A stretch of DNA of 64,000 nucleotides from Pyrenophora tritici-repentis. Its lineage: Eukaryota > Ascomycota > Dothideomycetes > Pleosporales > Pleosporaceae. The translations under genes were made by a program, and so were the position numbers. Below, one piece after another: positions 51,837 to 63,961 of the stretch. The number at the start of each line of letters is the position of its first letter. Positions within the stretch are counted from its first letter, which is position 1. The stretch is taken from assembly GCF_003171515.1 (NCBI RefSeq), contig NC_089399.1:1798001-1862000 (forward strand), in the 5' to 3' direction. A model generated the notes under the pieces. That model worked only from the letters and a program-made list of their open reading frames with translations. It had not been told where the DNA came from and searched no databases.

Positions 51837-53642
51837 TTAATTGCCATACAAGAATACCCTGGTGATCTAAACTTTCCACGACGTCAGGACCAATTCCGGT
51901 TCCGACACACTGGATCGAACTCGTCGGCTACATACTCCGCTCAGCGAGTAAAACGCTCCCCAGCCTAGGACACTCCCACACACACACAAACAAACGAACG
52001 CCACACACGCCGGATGGCTGCCTAACTCGTTTGTTTGCCAGAATACGCCCTGTGCTGCAACCTTTGGGCTTTTGTTCGGATACAAGCATCCGACTCGAAG
52101 GATGGGAAGTGGAAAAAAGCAAATCCGCACGCAGCACCCACTACGTACGTATACCGATTGCCGACCGGAAAAGGCAAACAACATCCCTCCCATTTCCCAT
52201 TCTAAATGCCGCTTGTCCTTGAAGAGACGATGGGTGCATGCGGACTCCACAGCACAGCTTCACATAGATGTGCTTGGCTGCATGAGGGGATGAGGGGATG
52301 AGAGTGGAGGAACACGACACGACATCATTTTTCCTTTTTGAATCCTTTGATATAATTATACCTATACCTATACCCCACCTTTGCATCGCCATCTGCATCG
52401 GCATTTAGATGCGATTGCGATAGTTAGTTTACTGTAGATAATTTTAAAAATGTAATAAACAAATAAAACAATCATGTCATATCGCCTTCTTGTTGCGAAC
52501 TATAATCCACTATGTCCGCACTTCCACTACCAGTACAAAAGGCCAACCACATAAGAAGCATGCGCACACAAGTGCGTTAACACCACCACTTCTGCCCTAA
52601 AGACGCTTACCATACCTTCGGCATCCCCGTCATATCCAACCACCTGGATAAATCCCCTAGTCCTGTGCTGTTTCTCTTTTTTTCCCTACCAGCTGCGTAG
52701 CTTATTGCACGACTCACGGCTCACGCTACTGCTACCGAGTCTAACTGCCGTAGCTAATCCCACAACCCACGGATTTGGAATACAAGAACCTTGTTTAGTA
52801 GTGGGGATGGTAGATGGGGGGGAGGTGGCTGTGGGTATAGCTTAGTTCTGGGTGTGGCTGTGGCTGTGACTCTTGGTGAAGATAAGAATGGGAATATGGT
52901 TGTGTAGCCTGGAGATTGAGATGATAAACAGCGGGAGATCAACCTGAAAAAGCAACTTCGCAAATGCGCGAATGCGAAAACAACAACAAACCAGAAACGA
53001 AACATTCCCATCGGTAACTAATCGGAATATAAACTCGGTTCTCGTATTTTAGAAATATCGACCCCTGCCCTGCCTTTCATCCCACCCACATACAAGAACA
53101 ATGTTTTCCGCCTTCCCACCTAGGTACGCCTGTCCTGTTCCCTACCAGCCACCAAGACAGAAAAGTCTAGAAGAAAGAGGACCAGCAGCGAAACATAGCT
53201 AGGCTAGTCGAGCCGAGTACAAAACAGCGAGGAAAAACTGCCGAGTTAAGCCGAGATGATGGTAATTGCAAATTGTAGATTGCGTGATTCTGATTCAGAA
53301 AAGTGGTAGGGGAAGAGAAGAGAGTGGGGAGGAGCAAGCAGAGTGGAGTTGTAGGGTAGGGAACATGACACATGCAGTGAGCTTTGCAGGGGTGGGTATG
53401 AGTCATGAGTTCTGGTGGATGCTAGGTTCAGGTTTGTGATTTGAGGGTAAGGGTGTATAAGGGCAAGAGCAGGGTCGATAATAAATACATGCATGATTTA
53501 CAGTTATGTATCATGTGAAATCTCAATTTTTGCATCTTGCGTCTACTTTCGAGATTGATGAATCTACATAAAACCCCTACTCCACACGCCTTTTCGGGGA
53601 AATACCTAGGTAGATGGGATTGATGTTTCCAAGACCAATGCT
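51837..53642. other. Gene-free stretch between convergent genes
   Basis: No supported frame on either strand. The sequence includes the 3' flanks of the receptor (plus) and of the phosphatase (minus). Confidence 0.45.
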
Positions 53643-54778
53643 TCAACTACAGCACGAGCAGTCGTTACAGCTAGAGTCGCGGATTGGCGGTGGTGCACTA
53701 CAAGTTTTCTGCGGTGTATATGGCAGTGTCATTGTAGGAGGCGCGGGGACGTTGAGTGTTGTTGATTTAACCAGGACGGGGATAGCGGAGCCGGTACTTA
53801 AGCTGAAGGGGCGATGACCTAGGACTGATGCTTGTGTCAGTACATCTGCCCTCGTCTATGTGTCAAATTTTGATAATGGGCTCGGAGACAGAAACAAAGT
53901 GCAAACATACCCCTCAACAAACTCGCAATCTCCCCCGAATGCGATGTAACGGAGATAACCACACTCCCATCACTACTGACAATATCATCAAGAACGGCTT
54001 TAGAACGAGCGTCTTGGTTGACTTGTGGTTCAGCAAACAACTTCGTCCAAAACGGATCCTCCTCCACAAACCCCTCTTCAAACCTGTACCCGGGGAAATT
54101 CTCCCTGATAAACGTTTTACTACGCCTCCGATCACAAGTATGCGCGCTAATCCCTTCACGCAGAAACTCCTTGACAACAGGCACAAAACGCGTATTGCGC
54201 GGTAACGCCACGCCTTCAAACGTCAATCTAGCCGTGTCAAGACAGCGGTACAACGGGCTTGTGTAAAACGTCTGCGGCGGAGAAATCTTCTCATGCACGA
54301 TAAGCTGGTTCCAAAACGCCTTCACGCGGAGTGCTTGTCGCTTCCCCGTCTCGGTGAGTTTGGCATCGGCCCATGTGACGGTGGCGTTGCCGTCGCGTTC
54401 AGACCAGTAGCAGTTCCAGGCCGGGGTGCCAAAGTACGACTCGGCGGCGTTGTGGAAGCCCTCGCCGTGGCGGCCGAGGAAGAAGAGTTTGTAGTGCTCA
54501 TTCTTTGGGGCTTGGCGGTTCAGTGTGGTGATGTAGTGGGATAGACGTTGCCATTGGGTTGAGTGGGTTTGGTTGGGGCAGGAGGAGTCGCTGGGGTAGG
54601 GGCGGTTGATTAGGCCGAAGTTTGTGGTGGTGAAGTTGAAGGTCGAGGCGTTTGTAGCCGGATCGTCTTGTTGAAAGATACCGGGTATAACGGTGTGGGT
54701 TATGGTTTTGGGGTGGTGCTGTGCTGTGACTGAGGATGCTGTGGCTAGGAGAGTGTAGAGGAGGGATGAGAAGAGCAT
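53643..54778 (-). CDS. Secreted histidine phosphatase superfamily protein
   Basis: Exons 54778-53911 and 53818-53643 (92-nt intron, GTATGT...CCTAG) give 347 residues. A signal peptide (MLFSSLLYTLLATASSVTA) starts it. The catalytic RHG motif is in FFLGRHGEGFHN and the second His in VTSHSGEIASLLR; TSPLYRCLDTA and KEFLREGISAHTCDRR are the other pocket blocks of phosphoglycerate-mutase-like phosphatases. N-X-S/T sites (NASTF, NFTT, NQTH, NATV) fit secretion. The spliced C-terminus is Cys-rich (CNDCSCCS). It probably dephosphorylates small or protein phosphomonoesters outside the cell or in the secretory path; the substrate is unknown. Confidence 0.9.
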
Positions 54779-55514
54779 GGTTGGTGATTAGGGATTGGAT
54801 CACTGGCACATAACATGAACAACGATTCTCTGGGTTCTTTAAGAACTCCTTGAGGCTCGATGTCATTGCACCTGTCGTACCACACACATGGGAAGTATGC
54901 ATGGTGATGCTGCTCGTAGCCAATCAAAGTAGAACGTGATCCGGCAGCGTTACCATGCAGGGCTAAGGCGCGGAGGGGGACTGACACCTTCCTGTACCGT
55001 CTGTGACTAAGAAGAACTAATGATGGGGTGCAGAAGATCTGAGGCTTGACAGGGAAGAGGCGTGGTCTGCCATGGGGATGTGATTGGGAAGTAAATTGGT
55101 TCAACGCTAATGTTGCCGCACATGCAGTACGAGTGCGCCGCATAGTCGGTCCATGGTTATCAAGAGCTCAACTGGGAAGAGGCAATTTGATGGTGGGAGG
55201 TGTGAAATCAGACGTTGAGGTGCTGGCAGGCAAGATGTGAAAGATGCAGAGTGGTGTCATGGAAATACGGTCAGACGACCATCTAACACATAACACCCAA
55301 CTGCATTTCCTGATCTAAGTAGACATGAAATGTGGTAGACTATATTCAATTGCCTTAACCAGCAAGTGCGTGTAGTAAGGCGGTGGTGATTGACTATACC
55401 TGCCAAGCCACCAGCCACACCTGTCATGCGGTGAGCGGCGCGGGTCCACAAAAAATGTCGAAGCTGTCGCGAAGCATCTGCTCTAACTTACTCTGCCAAC
55501 ATCCAAACGCCAAC
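54779..55514. other. Divergent promoter region
   Basis: Lies between the phosphatase (minus) and the WD-repeat gene (plus). No other gene seen. Confidence 0.4.
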
Positions 55515-56829
55515 ATGTTTGAGAATTTATGCGCGCTTCCAGTCGATCACGACATCTTCGTGCAGGCGATACACCCAGAAGAGCCAATTGTAGCTGTTGG
55601 ACTCGCAAGTGGCGAAGTACACACTTACAGGCTGCCTCCTGGTGTGAGCGACGATGATGGCGACGATTCAACTCTCGCGTCGGTAAAGGGCTTTGGGACT
55701 ATAGACCAAGTCTGGCGCACCAGGAGACACAAGGGCAGCTGCCGAACACTTGGTTACAGCTTAGATGGCGCGTCATTGTACTCTGCTGGCACGGATGGCA
55801 TCGTCAAAGTCGCAGACTGCATGACGGGCCAGGTCACCGCCAAAATCGCCATACCCCTAGACCCGTGAGCTTTTCTCTACAAAAATTGATAATATCACGT
55901 GCTGATCAAGCAGCTCAAATGGTGGCATCGATGCGCCCACACTCGTTCACGCCCTCTCTCCGCAATCGCTCATTCTCACCACCGATTCCGGCGCGCTGCA
56001 CATTTACGATATCAGGAACCTCAAAGGCGGCGAAAAGGTGTCGCTGAAACCCGAGAATACGCACCGTCCACACGACGACTACGTCTCTTCCCTTACACCT
56101 CTACCACCGACGAAAAACAGTACTAGTGGCTTCAGCAAGCAATGGGTTACAACAGGCGGCAGTACACTGGCTGTAACAGATATCCGGCGAGGAGTCATGG
56201 TCCGTAGCGAGGATCAAGAGGAGGAGCTTCTCTGCTCAGTCATTGTCACTGGTCTGCCGAAGAAGGGCTCGAGCGTGGGTGAAAAGGTCATTGTCGGTGC
56301 AGGCAACGGTGTCCTTACCCTCTGGGAGCGTGGAGTATGGGATGATCAAGACGAGCGCATCATTGTCGACCGTTCCAAGGGCGGCGGCGAGAGTCTAGAC
56401 TCGATGACTGTGGTGCCTGATGGAGTTGGAGCGAGTGGGAAGCATGTCGCAGTTGGGTTGGGCAACGGTGGGATTCGCTTTGCCAAGATTGGATCCAACA
56501 AGATCGTCGCAGAACTCAAGCACGATGAGTTATCTCAAGAGAGTGTCATTGGACTAGGTTTCGACGTCACCGGTAGGATGATCAGTAGCGGCGGAAAGAC
56601 TGTCAAAGTGTGGGGTGAGCAAACCTGGCAAGACGTTGATGAAGAGGAGGCAGAGGACACGACCAACGGCAAGCGGGAGCATGAGAGTGATGATAGCGAC
56701 GACAGCGATGAGGACATGGATGATAGCAGTGAAGAGGACGAGCCCAAGCAGAAGCGCAAGAAGCGTAAGAGGAACAAGGGCAAGCAGGCAAAGGGGCACG
56801 GCATCTTGCAATTCTCAGGACTAGACTAG
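55515..56829 (+). CDS. JIP5: WD-repeat protein JIP5 (WDR55)
   Basis: Exons 55515-55864 and 55914-56829 (49-nt intron) give 421 residues. I chose the ATG at [35 protein letters not shown] because this is the conserved start of the family. WD-type repeats follow ([110 protein letters not shown]). The end is an acidic run then a Lys/Arg-rich nuclear signal ([14 protein letters not shown]). JIP5 acts in the nucleolus in large-subunit ribosome biogenesis. All expected parts are present. Confidence 0.93.
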
Positions 56830-57101
56830 TCGCTTGCAGATGACCATCAGCTGCAAGAAGGGTTAGTCTTGGGAACATGTTTGATAGTTCATACAGGTAT
56901 GCCAAAAGCAACAGAGACCTCGTGCGGCATGATTAACGAGAACAGAATAATAATCAAGAGATTTCGACACACTTGTCGTTTTAGAAACCGTCCACTATCT
57001 TTCCCTTTTGGCCCCACCTAGTTTGGACTAGTCCCATATCGTCTGTCGTACCAGCTGAAACTCGCAACCTCACCTTTTCCCTCCTTGCATCACCCAATTC
57101 C

Positions 57102-59338
57102 ATGGCTAACCCACAGAAATCTTATCAACACATCGTGCATGCGTCGACATGTCCCTGTGCGACAAATGTGCAAGGTGCGATGCCATCCACCCGACTCCAC
57201 TGTCGCTTACTAATTTGTAAGCACCAGGTGACTGCAATTGCTTCTACTCTGCACTTTCAAAGACTTCGATATTCAAAATTGCTACCACCGAAGGACCTAC
57301 TGGTGAAGATGGCCACTTTACTGAGATTGACCAAGCTCAAGTCAGAGAATTTGTGGCTGAAAAAAAACTTGAATTCGGCGAAAGAGGCTTGCAAGCGTCC
57401 CCAGTGCAAGTCTATCAACCACTCCTGGCTGGTGAAATTCGTGTACTAGAATTACACTCCGGGGAATCAGGAAGCCCTCTTCAGGGGAGCTTGCATACAG
57501 TCAGCATCGACTTTTCGTATCCCACCAGACCATATGAGTATGGCTTGACCAGGGACACTAACCATGCTGTATCGCTCGTAACTGAACAGCCGGTCTGGTT
57601 TACTGCGCTCAGTTATGTTTGGGGCGCTAATCCTATATTCGACCAGACCATCACCTCCGAGCATGGTCCGATCACTATTACAAGAAGCCTCGCGGCTGCT
57701 TTGCGAGAACTGCGCTCAGAACATGATAGTGTGTATCTTTGGATCGACCAGATTTGTATCAATCAGCCAGATAACGAAGAGAAGGCGATGCAAATTCCGT
57801 TGATGGACAAGATATATACGCGTGCCACCAACACTGTCATCTGGCTAGGCGATGATGACGGAGAGGATCCGCTCAAGGCCTTGGACTTGATGGAGACGAT
57901 TTACGCTCGGCTGCAGGGCACCGACGCGCAAGTAACACCAGATGAATTTAAGCGACTGGACTTCCCGCCTGCCGAAGACCGAGCATGGTGGGCTATACGT
58001 CAATTCCTCCGACGCCCATGGTTTGGTAGACTGTGGACGATCCAAGAAGCAGTTCTCTCGCGAAACCTGTTTATCAAGTGTGGTCAGGCGGTAATATCCT
58101 GGGTAGATTTCCACGCCTGGTGCGGCTGCTTAGTAGAAACTGGGTTACTCCGTTGGCTGAAGGGAAATGTGGGATTGGATGCTGAGTATGGAAGGATACA
58201 GCCTGGAATCCTACCATCACCACAAGGGGCAGCGGTTGTACTCTCAATCTCAGCAGAACGCCTAAACATCATGAACTTCACTCACCAAGAGTCCTTGCTG
58301 AATATTCTGGTAGCCACACGCTACGCCAACGCGACGGAGCCAAAGGACAAAATTTATGGTGTACTTGGTATCGCAAGCCTGGACATTGTGCCGGACTATT
58401 CCGAGAAGACTTCTGCCAGACAGGTTTATCTCCAAGCATGTCACACGCAGCTTCCTTTTTTGGTCTACGAATTACTCAGCTGCGTTGATCACGACACACC
58501 ACTTCCGATATCGTGGGTACCAGACTGGAGCACTCAACGCGTAACAGCTGCTTTGGGCTACTCGACAAAAGCCTGGACCGTGTATCGCGCCGGTGGACAA
58601 ATTGCAGCGGGACAACAGCCACCCAAAGTTGTGGTTAGTAATGACAAGAAAGAGATAACGCTTTCCGGAAAGGTTTTCGACACAATCACAACCTTGGGTG
58701 AAATCTACCAAGACCCAACTCTAGACATCGAAACCCCACAACAGAATAACCAGATCCTAGCATCCTACGCAAAAATCGCCCTTGATGCCAGCACCACACA
58801 CTCGTACCCAATACACGACACATCAATCTACGACGCCTTCTTCACCACCGTACTAGCCGGAAGAGACGGCTCCGGCACCTCAGCCCCCACACCCAACCAC
58901 AGCGAAGTCTTCAGTCTAATCCTCGACTGCACAACCGGTACAACGCCATCCCTCCCGGGTCAAACAATCAGTCCCCGCCGGCAAAGCGGACACTTTTCCC
59001 TCGATAATCTCAAGACGAAGAAAAACGCAAAGATAAGACAGCCAGCCAAGACCCTAGAGGACTTGCGGGTAGCGTTCCGGGCCGCCATGACGATGCGCCG
59101 GTTTGCGGTTACTGGGAGGGGTTATTTTGCGCTGGTGCCGAGGGGGGCACGGGTGGGTGATGAGATTGCCGTGTTTGATAGGGCTTGTGTGGCTTTTGTT
59201 GTTAGGAGGGAGAGGGGGGTTGGTGGTAGGGAGGGTAGGAGGTTTGAGATTGTGGGGGAGGCGTATGTGCACGGGGTTATGAGGGGGGAGGTTTGGGGTA
59301 TGGGGGAGGTGGGGGTTGATGATGTTGTGCTTTATTGA
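57102..59338 (+). CDS. HET-domain protein
   Basis: The main exon is open from about 57228 to 59338. The HET domain starts at about residue 85 (WFTALSYVWGANPIFDQTI), with the blocks LWIDQICINQPDNEEKAMQIPLMDKIYTRATNTVIWLGDDDG and RPWFGRLWTIQEAVLSRNLFI, all standard. The C-terminal half (from YGVLGIASLDIVPDY) is of the usual HET-protein kind, ending in a β-rich FALVPRGARVGDEIAVF module. HET proteins trigger cell death on non-self recognition; the partner is unknown. The 5' end is uncertain: I propose exon 1 57102-57156 joined to 57228 over a 71-nt intron (GTGCGA, TTACTAAT branch, CACCAG), giving 721 residues, but another first exon (ATGTCCCTG, 57150) is possible. The last 250 bp are unusually G-rich. 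Confidence 0.88.
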
Positions 59339-60014
59339 AAACAGTACGAAACAGATGTACTAGGTTTTTTGACAAAGGTGAATGTTGAAAAAGTATAGAA
59401 CGGAACAGCCACCCTTCGGCGCTCTAGGCTACTAACCAAGAAATCCCTCATCTAGATCTTCTACTCCAAATATCACGCACAATATTTGGATGGAAACTTG
59501 AACGAGGCTGAGGAGGCGTACGTACACATACTCTTACTACCCGCCCGTACCACAAACCCTCTACTTACACCCGCAGCACCACCGACCCAAAAACCCACCT
59601 CACGGCAATACTTACCGCTAGCGGCACCAAGTCAACCAGGTCACAAGCAACGCGCCTTCATATAATCTGCACTATAAATGCCCGCGAGGTCCCCGCGTGG
59701 CTTGGCTGTAGTAATCTACACGCGACCAAGCCATTGGCTAGCCGCACGCTCGCTTAGCCAAGGTTCGTCACGCCTTTTTATATTGCTTAATATAATGCTT
59801 GTCACGACTTTCATACTAGCACGGCGGTGCGGCTTCCGCAGAGAGGTTGTAGGTTAGGCTTTGGGTTTGCGATACTGGATAGAGGATGGTTGGTGGGAAA
59901 GTGCGGTTAGCGTTGCGTAGGATGGCTAACGGAAACGCATCATAAGACGTGTGAAGTGTATATTTCAAACCCTGGGTTTGGGTCGAGGAAAAGATGGGGT
60001 AAGGGGAATGGAGT
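59339..60014. other. Intergenic region with local hairpins
   Basis: No gene. Around 59700-59810 there are small inverted words (TTGGCTAGC/GCTTAGCCAA; TATTGCTTAATATAATG), perhaps an old MITE, but I find no target duplication. Confidence 0.3.
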
Positions 60015-60021
60015 TTATAAA
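60015..60021 (+). promoter_or_regulatory. TATA box of the AA9 LPMO gene
   Basis: TATAAAG lies 83 bp before the ATG at 60098. Confidence 0.45.
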
Positions 60022-60097
60022 GAGTGGGCTGCTGGGACGTGGTTTCTGAGATATATATTTCCACACGCAGAAATACTCATATCAACTACCCGACAAA

Positions 60098-60940
60098 ATG
60101 AAACTATCCACGCCCCTCGTCCTCGCCGTCGCCGCTTCTTCAGCATCCGCCCATACTATTTTCCTCAGTCTAAACGGCGGCGCAGTCGGCGACGGCGTCC
60201 GCGTCCCAACCTACGATGGCGTAAACACCCCCCCTTCCTCTCATAAACCCCCCACAAATCTAACCCCCCACCCCCAGCCCATCAACGACGTAACCTCCAA
60301 CGACATCGTCTGTAACGGCGGCCCCAACCCGACTGCAAAAACCTCCACCGTAATAACCGTGCAAGCCGGCTCCAGCGCCACACTCCTCTGGCGCCACACA
60401 CTCACCTCAGGCCCATCCGACGTAATCGACGCCTCGCACAAAGGCCCCGTGATGGCGTACCTGAAGAAAGTCAGCGACGCGAAGACGGACAGCGGCATCG
60501 GAGGCGGCTGGTTCAAGATTGCGCAGGATGCGTTTGATGGGAGTAAGTGGGGGGTTGATCGGTTGATTGCGAATCAGGGGAAACAGGTGGTTACGATTCC
60601 GAAGTGTATTGCTCCTGGGCAGTATCTGCTGAGGGGCGAGTTGATTGCGCTGCATTCTGCTAGTTCGAATCTTGGGGCGCAGTTTTATATGGTGAGTTTG
60701 AGTGGAGCGAGAACTGACTTGGTGCCGGGAGAGCGTAACTGTAGGAAAGGAAAAGACGGCGGCTGACGAGAAAATTAGGAGTGCGCACAAATCAACATCG
60801 TAGGCGCTTCTGCAGATAAGACGCCGGCGACTGTGTCTTTCCCTGGTGCTTATAAACAGAATGACGCTGGTATCTTGTATAATCTCTACTCGGGATCGAA
60901 GACTTACACGAGTCCTGGACCGGCTGTGTTTACTTGCTAG
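60098..60940 (+). CDS. AA9 lytic polysaccharide monooxygenase
   Basis: Three exons (60098-60220, 60278-60691, 60779-60940; introns 57 and 87 nt) give 232 residues. The signal peptide is cut before His19, so the mature N-terminus [10 protein letters not shown] supplies the first His of the copper brace. The second brace His lies in [12 protein letters not shown]. The axial Tyr is in GAQFYMECAQI, formed across the second splice. Family blocks [26 protein letters not shown] and WFKI are present. No cellulose-binding domain follows; the protein ends at AVFTC. It oxidatively cleaves cellulose or related glucans outside the cell, which suits plant-biomass or host-wall attack. Confidence 0.95.
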
Positions 60941-61441
60941 ATGGAGTAGCATCTAGCATCTGTGTGAGTGATCGCGGGGTGGAAGGAGAGAGGAGACGTG
61001 GATGGAGAGTGCAGAGAAGCGGTTCATGTATATACTTCTTTAGACGAGACGAGACGAGATTAAAAGGAAACTCTACTTTCCACTCACCTTCGGACGAGAA
61101 ACATGTCCAACACTTCCATGTGCATGTAACAGCAGAGTGTGTGACAAAACCGTCTACATCCACTACCCTTTAACTTTCACACATTTGACAAGACGCGGAA
61201 TAAGGTACCACGCATCTCATTACTATACTTTGCAGCTCCTACGCCATGCCTAGCCCGATGCTACACGGCAATACCTATCACCCCTATCAACCGGGGCGAC
61301 CAAAAAAAAGCTATATTCATACACGAAGAAAACCCCATCCGGCAATTTCCATAAACTCGAAAAATAAATAAATCTCATCTGCTAATACCCCGCCATAGCA
61401 AGCGCACTTCCAAAACCAAAACCAAAGACATCGAAACCCTC
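60941..61441. other. Intergenic region between convergent genes
   Basis: 3' flanks of the LPMO (plus) and SPT16 (minus). A short GACGAGACGAGACGAGATT run lies at about 61043. No gene. Confidence 0.45.
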
Positions 61442-63961
61442 CTAACGTTTCCTCTTCTTCGCTTTTCCATCATCCTCATCATCCTCATGCGCAGCCTCCT
61501 TATCCTTCTTCGCAGCCTTCTTGTCCAACTCATCCCAGCTCTCACCCTCTGAGAACTCATCTTCTGAGCCCTCGTCGCTCATCTCCTCGGACGCATTCTC
61601 GTCAAAGTCGCTCTCGTCAGACGACTCATCTGAGATGGCGAGTTCGGATTCAGAGACTTCAAAGGCGGATTCTTCTTCCTCCTCGCCCTCGCCTTCGTCG
61701 TCGGTTTCGGTCGAGAGGAAGGACCAGCCGCCGTCGGCGAAGAATTGGTGCGGGTCCGATGTTACCGTCTTCATGATGGTGGCCCAGTTTAGGTTGAGCG
61801 GTCCTTCGCTGAAGGGTATGTCGACCGAGTCGAGCCAGTCCTTGACGGGGTCGAGTGACTCTACTGGGATGGTGTTGATGTGTACGGGAGGGCGGTTGTA
61901 ATCTTTGAAGACGACTACCATGTCGAAGTTCCTCAGACCGAACTGCACACGTTCGAGATGGACGATTTCAATCTCGGATAGGGTGAGACAGGTGAAGGGA
62001 GGCTCGGTGAGCTGGACCAAGCAGTCGGTGGTCGGCTGGACGAGGACTGATGATCGCGATGGCACACCGTTGAAGCCGAGCTCTCGGTATGGGATATCAA
62101 CGCTGACGTTCTCATTGCGCGCAGCATCGGCAATCTTCTCGGCAAAGTTCTTGAACTCCTTGTCGAGAGCCGCACGCCGCCTACGCTCCTCCTGTTCTTG
62201 CTCAAACTCCTCCTCGTCACCAAACTTGTGCCGACGCTTACGGTTACCCGTCTCGTCGAATTGCATCTCTGTGGCTTCTCGGACAAACTGGACATCCTTG
62301 GTCTTCTTCTTGCCAAGCATGATGGGGTTCTTGAGGTGTACGTGGATGATGACGATGAGCTCGTGTTGGGAGGGCTGGAAGAACAAGTGCTTCATGTTAC
62401 TGAAAAGGACGTCGATCTTGGCCGAGTTGTTGCCATGGACATAGCGTAGACCGTTTTGGTGAATTTCGACACTTCCTGGGATACGCTTACCGTCCAGGGC
62501 CGGACGGATGAAGATGAGGTCGAGCATGTGAGGTTTGCGTGTCTTGAGCGGGATGAGTTTATCCTGCTCAACAACATCCTCCATTTGCTTCTTCTCAGTC
62601 TCCCGGCGTACGACATCCTTTTTCAGCTCTGTAATGTCCTTGGTAATCTGGTCAATGCGGTCTACATCGTGCGATTTGAACGTCAAACTGCGGATAAAGT
62701 GTGCGTTGGGGTCTTCAAACGGCTGATCGTCCTTGCGTCCGACACCCTGACCGGGGGACAGGAAGTTGATACGGAGCGATGTGAAGTCGGCTTCGGGGGT
62801 ATGTGAAGCGTTCTTGATGGTGTGGATGTGGAAGGGTACGGGCCGGCCCATGATGGGGAGGAGAACCGTGAGGTTCTTCTTGTCGACGACAATCTCCAGA
62901 TTGGCCACGGAGTTGGGGAACTGGTTGTCGCGTTTGTAAGACTCAAACTTTTTGAACTTCTTCTCTTCGGTGCCGTTCAGTGACTTGGCTCCTTCGCTGT
63001 ACTGCTCCAGACCCTGTTCTTGCTTCTTGCTGTGCAGCTCCTTTTGATGTTGTCGTCGCTGCTCCTCCTTTTCGGCATCCTGGTTGGTGGTACGTTCGTG
63101 CCTTGTACGCGTCTTGGTGATGTTGGTCTGCGCGATCGCTGGACGCTCCTTCTTCACCTTGGGCTTTGCCTCCTCCTCCTCCTCGTCGAAGAAGAAGGAA
63201 ACGGCGTCCAAGTCGGACGTGGTGTCTTTTGTGAAGACGGCGCAGTCGCCTTGACCCACGCGCACGGTATCTACCAGCACGAGGGAGTAGTTTTTGCTCT
63301 TCTTGTCCTGTGGCTTGCTGTTCTCGAGGTCCTGGAGGCCAGTTTGGACAACCAAAGTCATGCCGTCTTTGAGAACGCGGGTGCTCTTCCCACTGAGGAG
63401 AAGCGAAGTGTCCTTGTTCTCGACACCAATACCGTAACCGACGTTCTTGGGGAAATGCTTCTCCAACTCGGGCTTCTTCGATTTTAGAAGGGCCAGAGCT
63501 TTTCCGTAGACGTCCTTGGCAACTACACCGTCCTTGATGGTCTTGATGACCAGGTCGTGAACGGCCAATAGCAGTTTGTAGGTGGTTTCCTGCTCCTTGT
63601 TCGGTCCAACCATGTACGTGCGACCGACCATGGCACCGTATGTCTGGTAGCGCAGTCCGAGGACTGATATGATGACGCCGGCATGTAGGTTGTTCTCGTC
63701 GGGTTCAGCAGCAAATTTGAGATCATATGCGCCACCACTCTGAATGGTAGGCTGCAAACACCAATCCAGCTGCAGTGCGTCGAACGACTTGGAGACTTTT
63801 TGCTTTTCGAAAAACTTTGTGTCGTCAATTTTGTTGGAGACCTTGTCGGCGAGTGCGCGGTGCGAGATCTTCTTCTCGGTATCGAGAATGTCGGACATTT
63901 CTTCGACAAAGTAGTTTGTCATGAGGGCGCTGGAAGCACGGGCGGCGTCGCGGATAGTGCG
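61442..63961 (-). CDS. SPT16: FACT complex subunit SPT16 (5' part outside window)
   Basis: The last exon of the gene: an acceptor (GCTAAC branch, TTCAG) at 63962 opens the exon with RTIRDAARASSALMTNYF; earlier exons lie beyond the right edge. The 839 residues seen cover the end of the aminopeptidase-like (M24 fold, inactive) domain, the linker with acidic patch (FFFDEEEEEAKPKVKKERP), the dimerisation/middle domain (PNAHFIRSLTFKS ... RPALDGKRIPGSVEIHQNGLRYV), the Rtt106-like tandem PH module (DIPYRELGFNGVPSRSSVLVQPTTDCLVQL ... VQFGLRNFDMVVVFKDY) and the long acidic C-tail that ends in AKKRKR. Full-length fungal SPT16 is about 1000-1040 residues, so about 190 are missing on the right. It is a histone chaperone acting with POB3 on nucleosomes during transcription and replication. 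Confidence 0.96.
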   Translation of the reverse strand, partial: RTIRDAARASSALMTNYFVEEMSDILDTEKKISHRALADKVSNKIDDTKFFEKQKVSKSFDALQLDWCLQPTIQSGGAYDLKFAAEPDENNLHAGVIISVLGLRYQTYGAMVGRTYMVGPNKEQETTYKLLLAVHDLVIKTIKDGVVAKDVYGKALALLKSKKPELEKHFPKNVGYGIGVENKDTSLLLSGKSTRVLKDGMTLVVQTGLQDLENSKPQDKKSKNYSLVLVDTVRVGQGDCAVFTKDTTSDLDAVSFFFDEEEEEAKPKVKKERPAIAQTNITKTRTRHERTTNQDAEKEEQRRQHQKELHSKKQEQGLEQYSEGAKSLNGTEEKKFKKFESYKRDNQFPNSVANLEIVVDKKNLTVLLPIMGRPVPFHIHTIKNASHTPEADFTSLRINFLSPGQGVGRKDDQPFEDPNAHFIRSLTFKSHDVDRIDQITKDITELKKDVVRRETEKKQMEDVVEQDKLIPLKTRKPHMLDLIFIRPALDGKRIPGSVEIHQNGLRYVHGNNSAKIDVLFSNMKHLFFQPSQHELIVIIHVHLKNPIMLGKKKTKDVQFVREATEMQFDETGNRKRRHKFGDEEEFEQEQEERRRRAALDKEFKNFAEKIADAARNENVSVDIPYRELGFNGVPSRSSVLVQPTTDCLVQLTEPPFTCLTLSEIEIVHLERVQFGLRNFDMVVVFKDYNRPPVHINTIPVESLDPVKDWLDSVDIPFSEGPLNLNWATIMKTVTSDPHQFFADGGWSFLSTETDDEGEGEEEEESAFEVSESELAISDESSDESDFDENASEEMSDEGSEDEFSEGESWDELDKKAAKKDKEAAHEDDEDDGKAKKRKR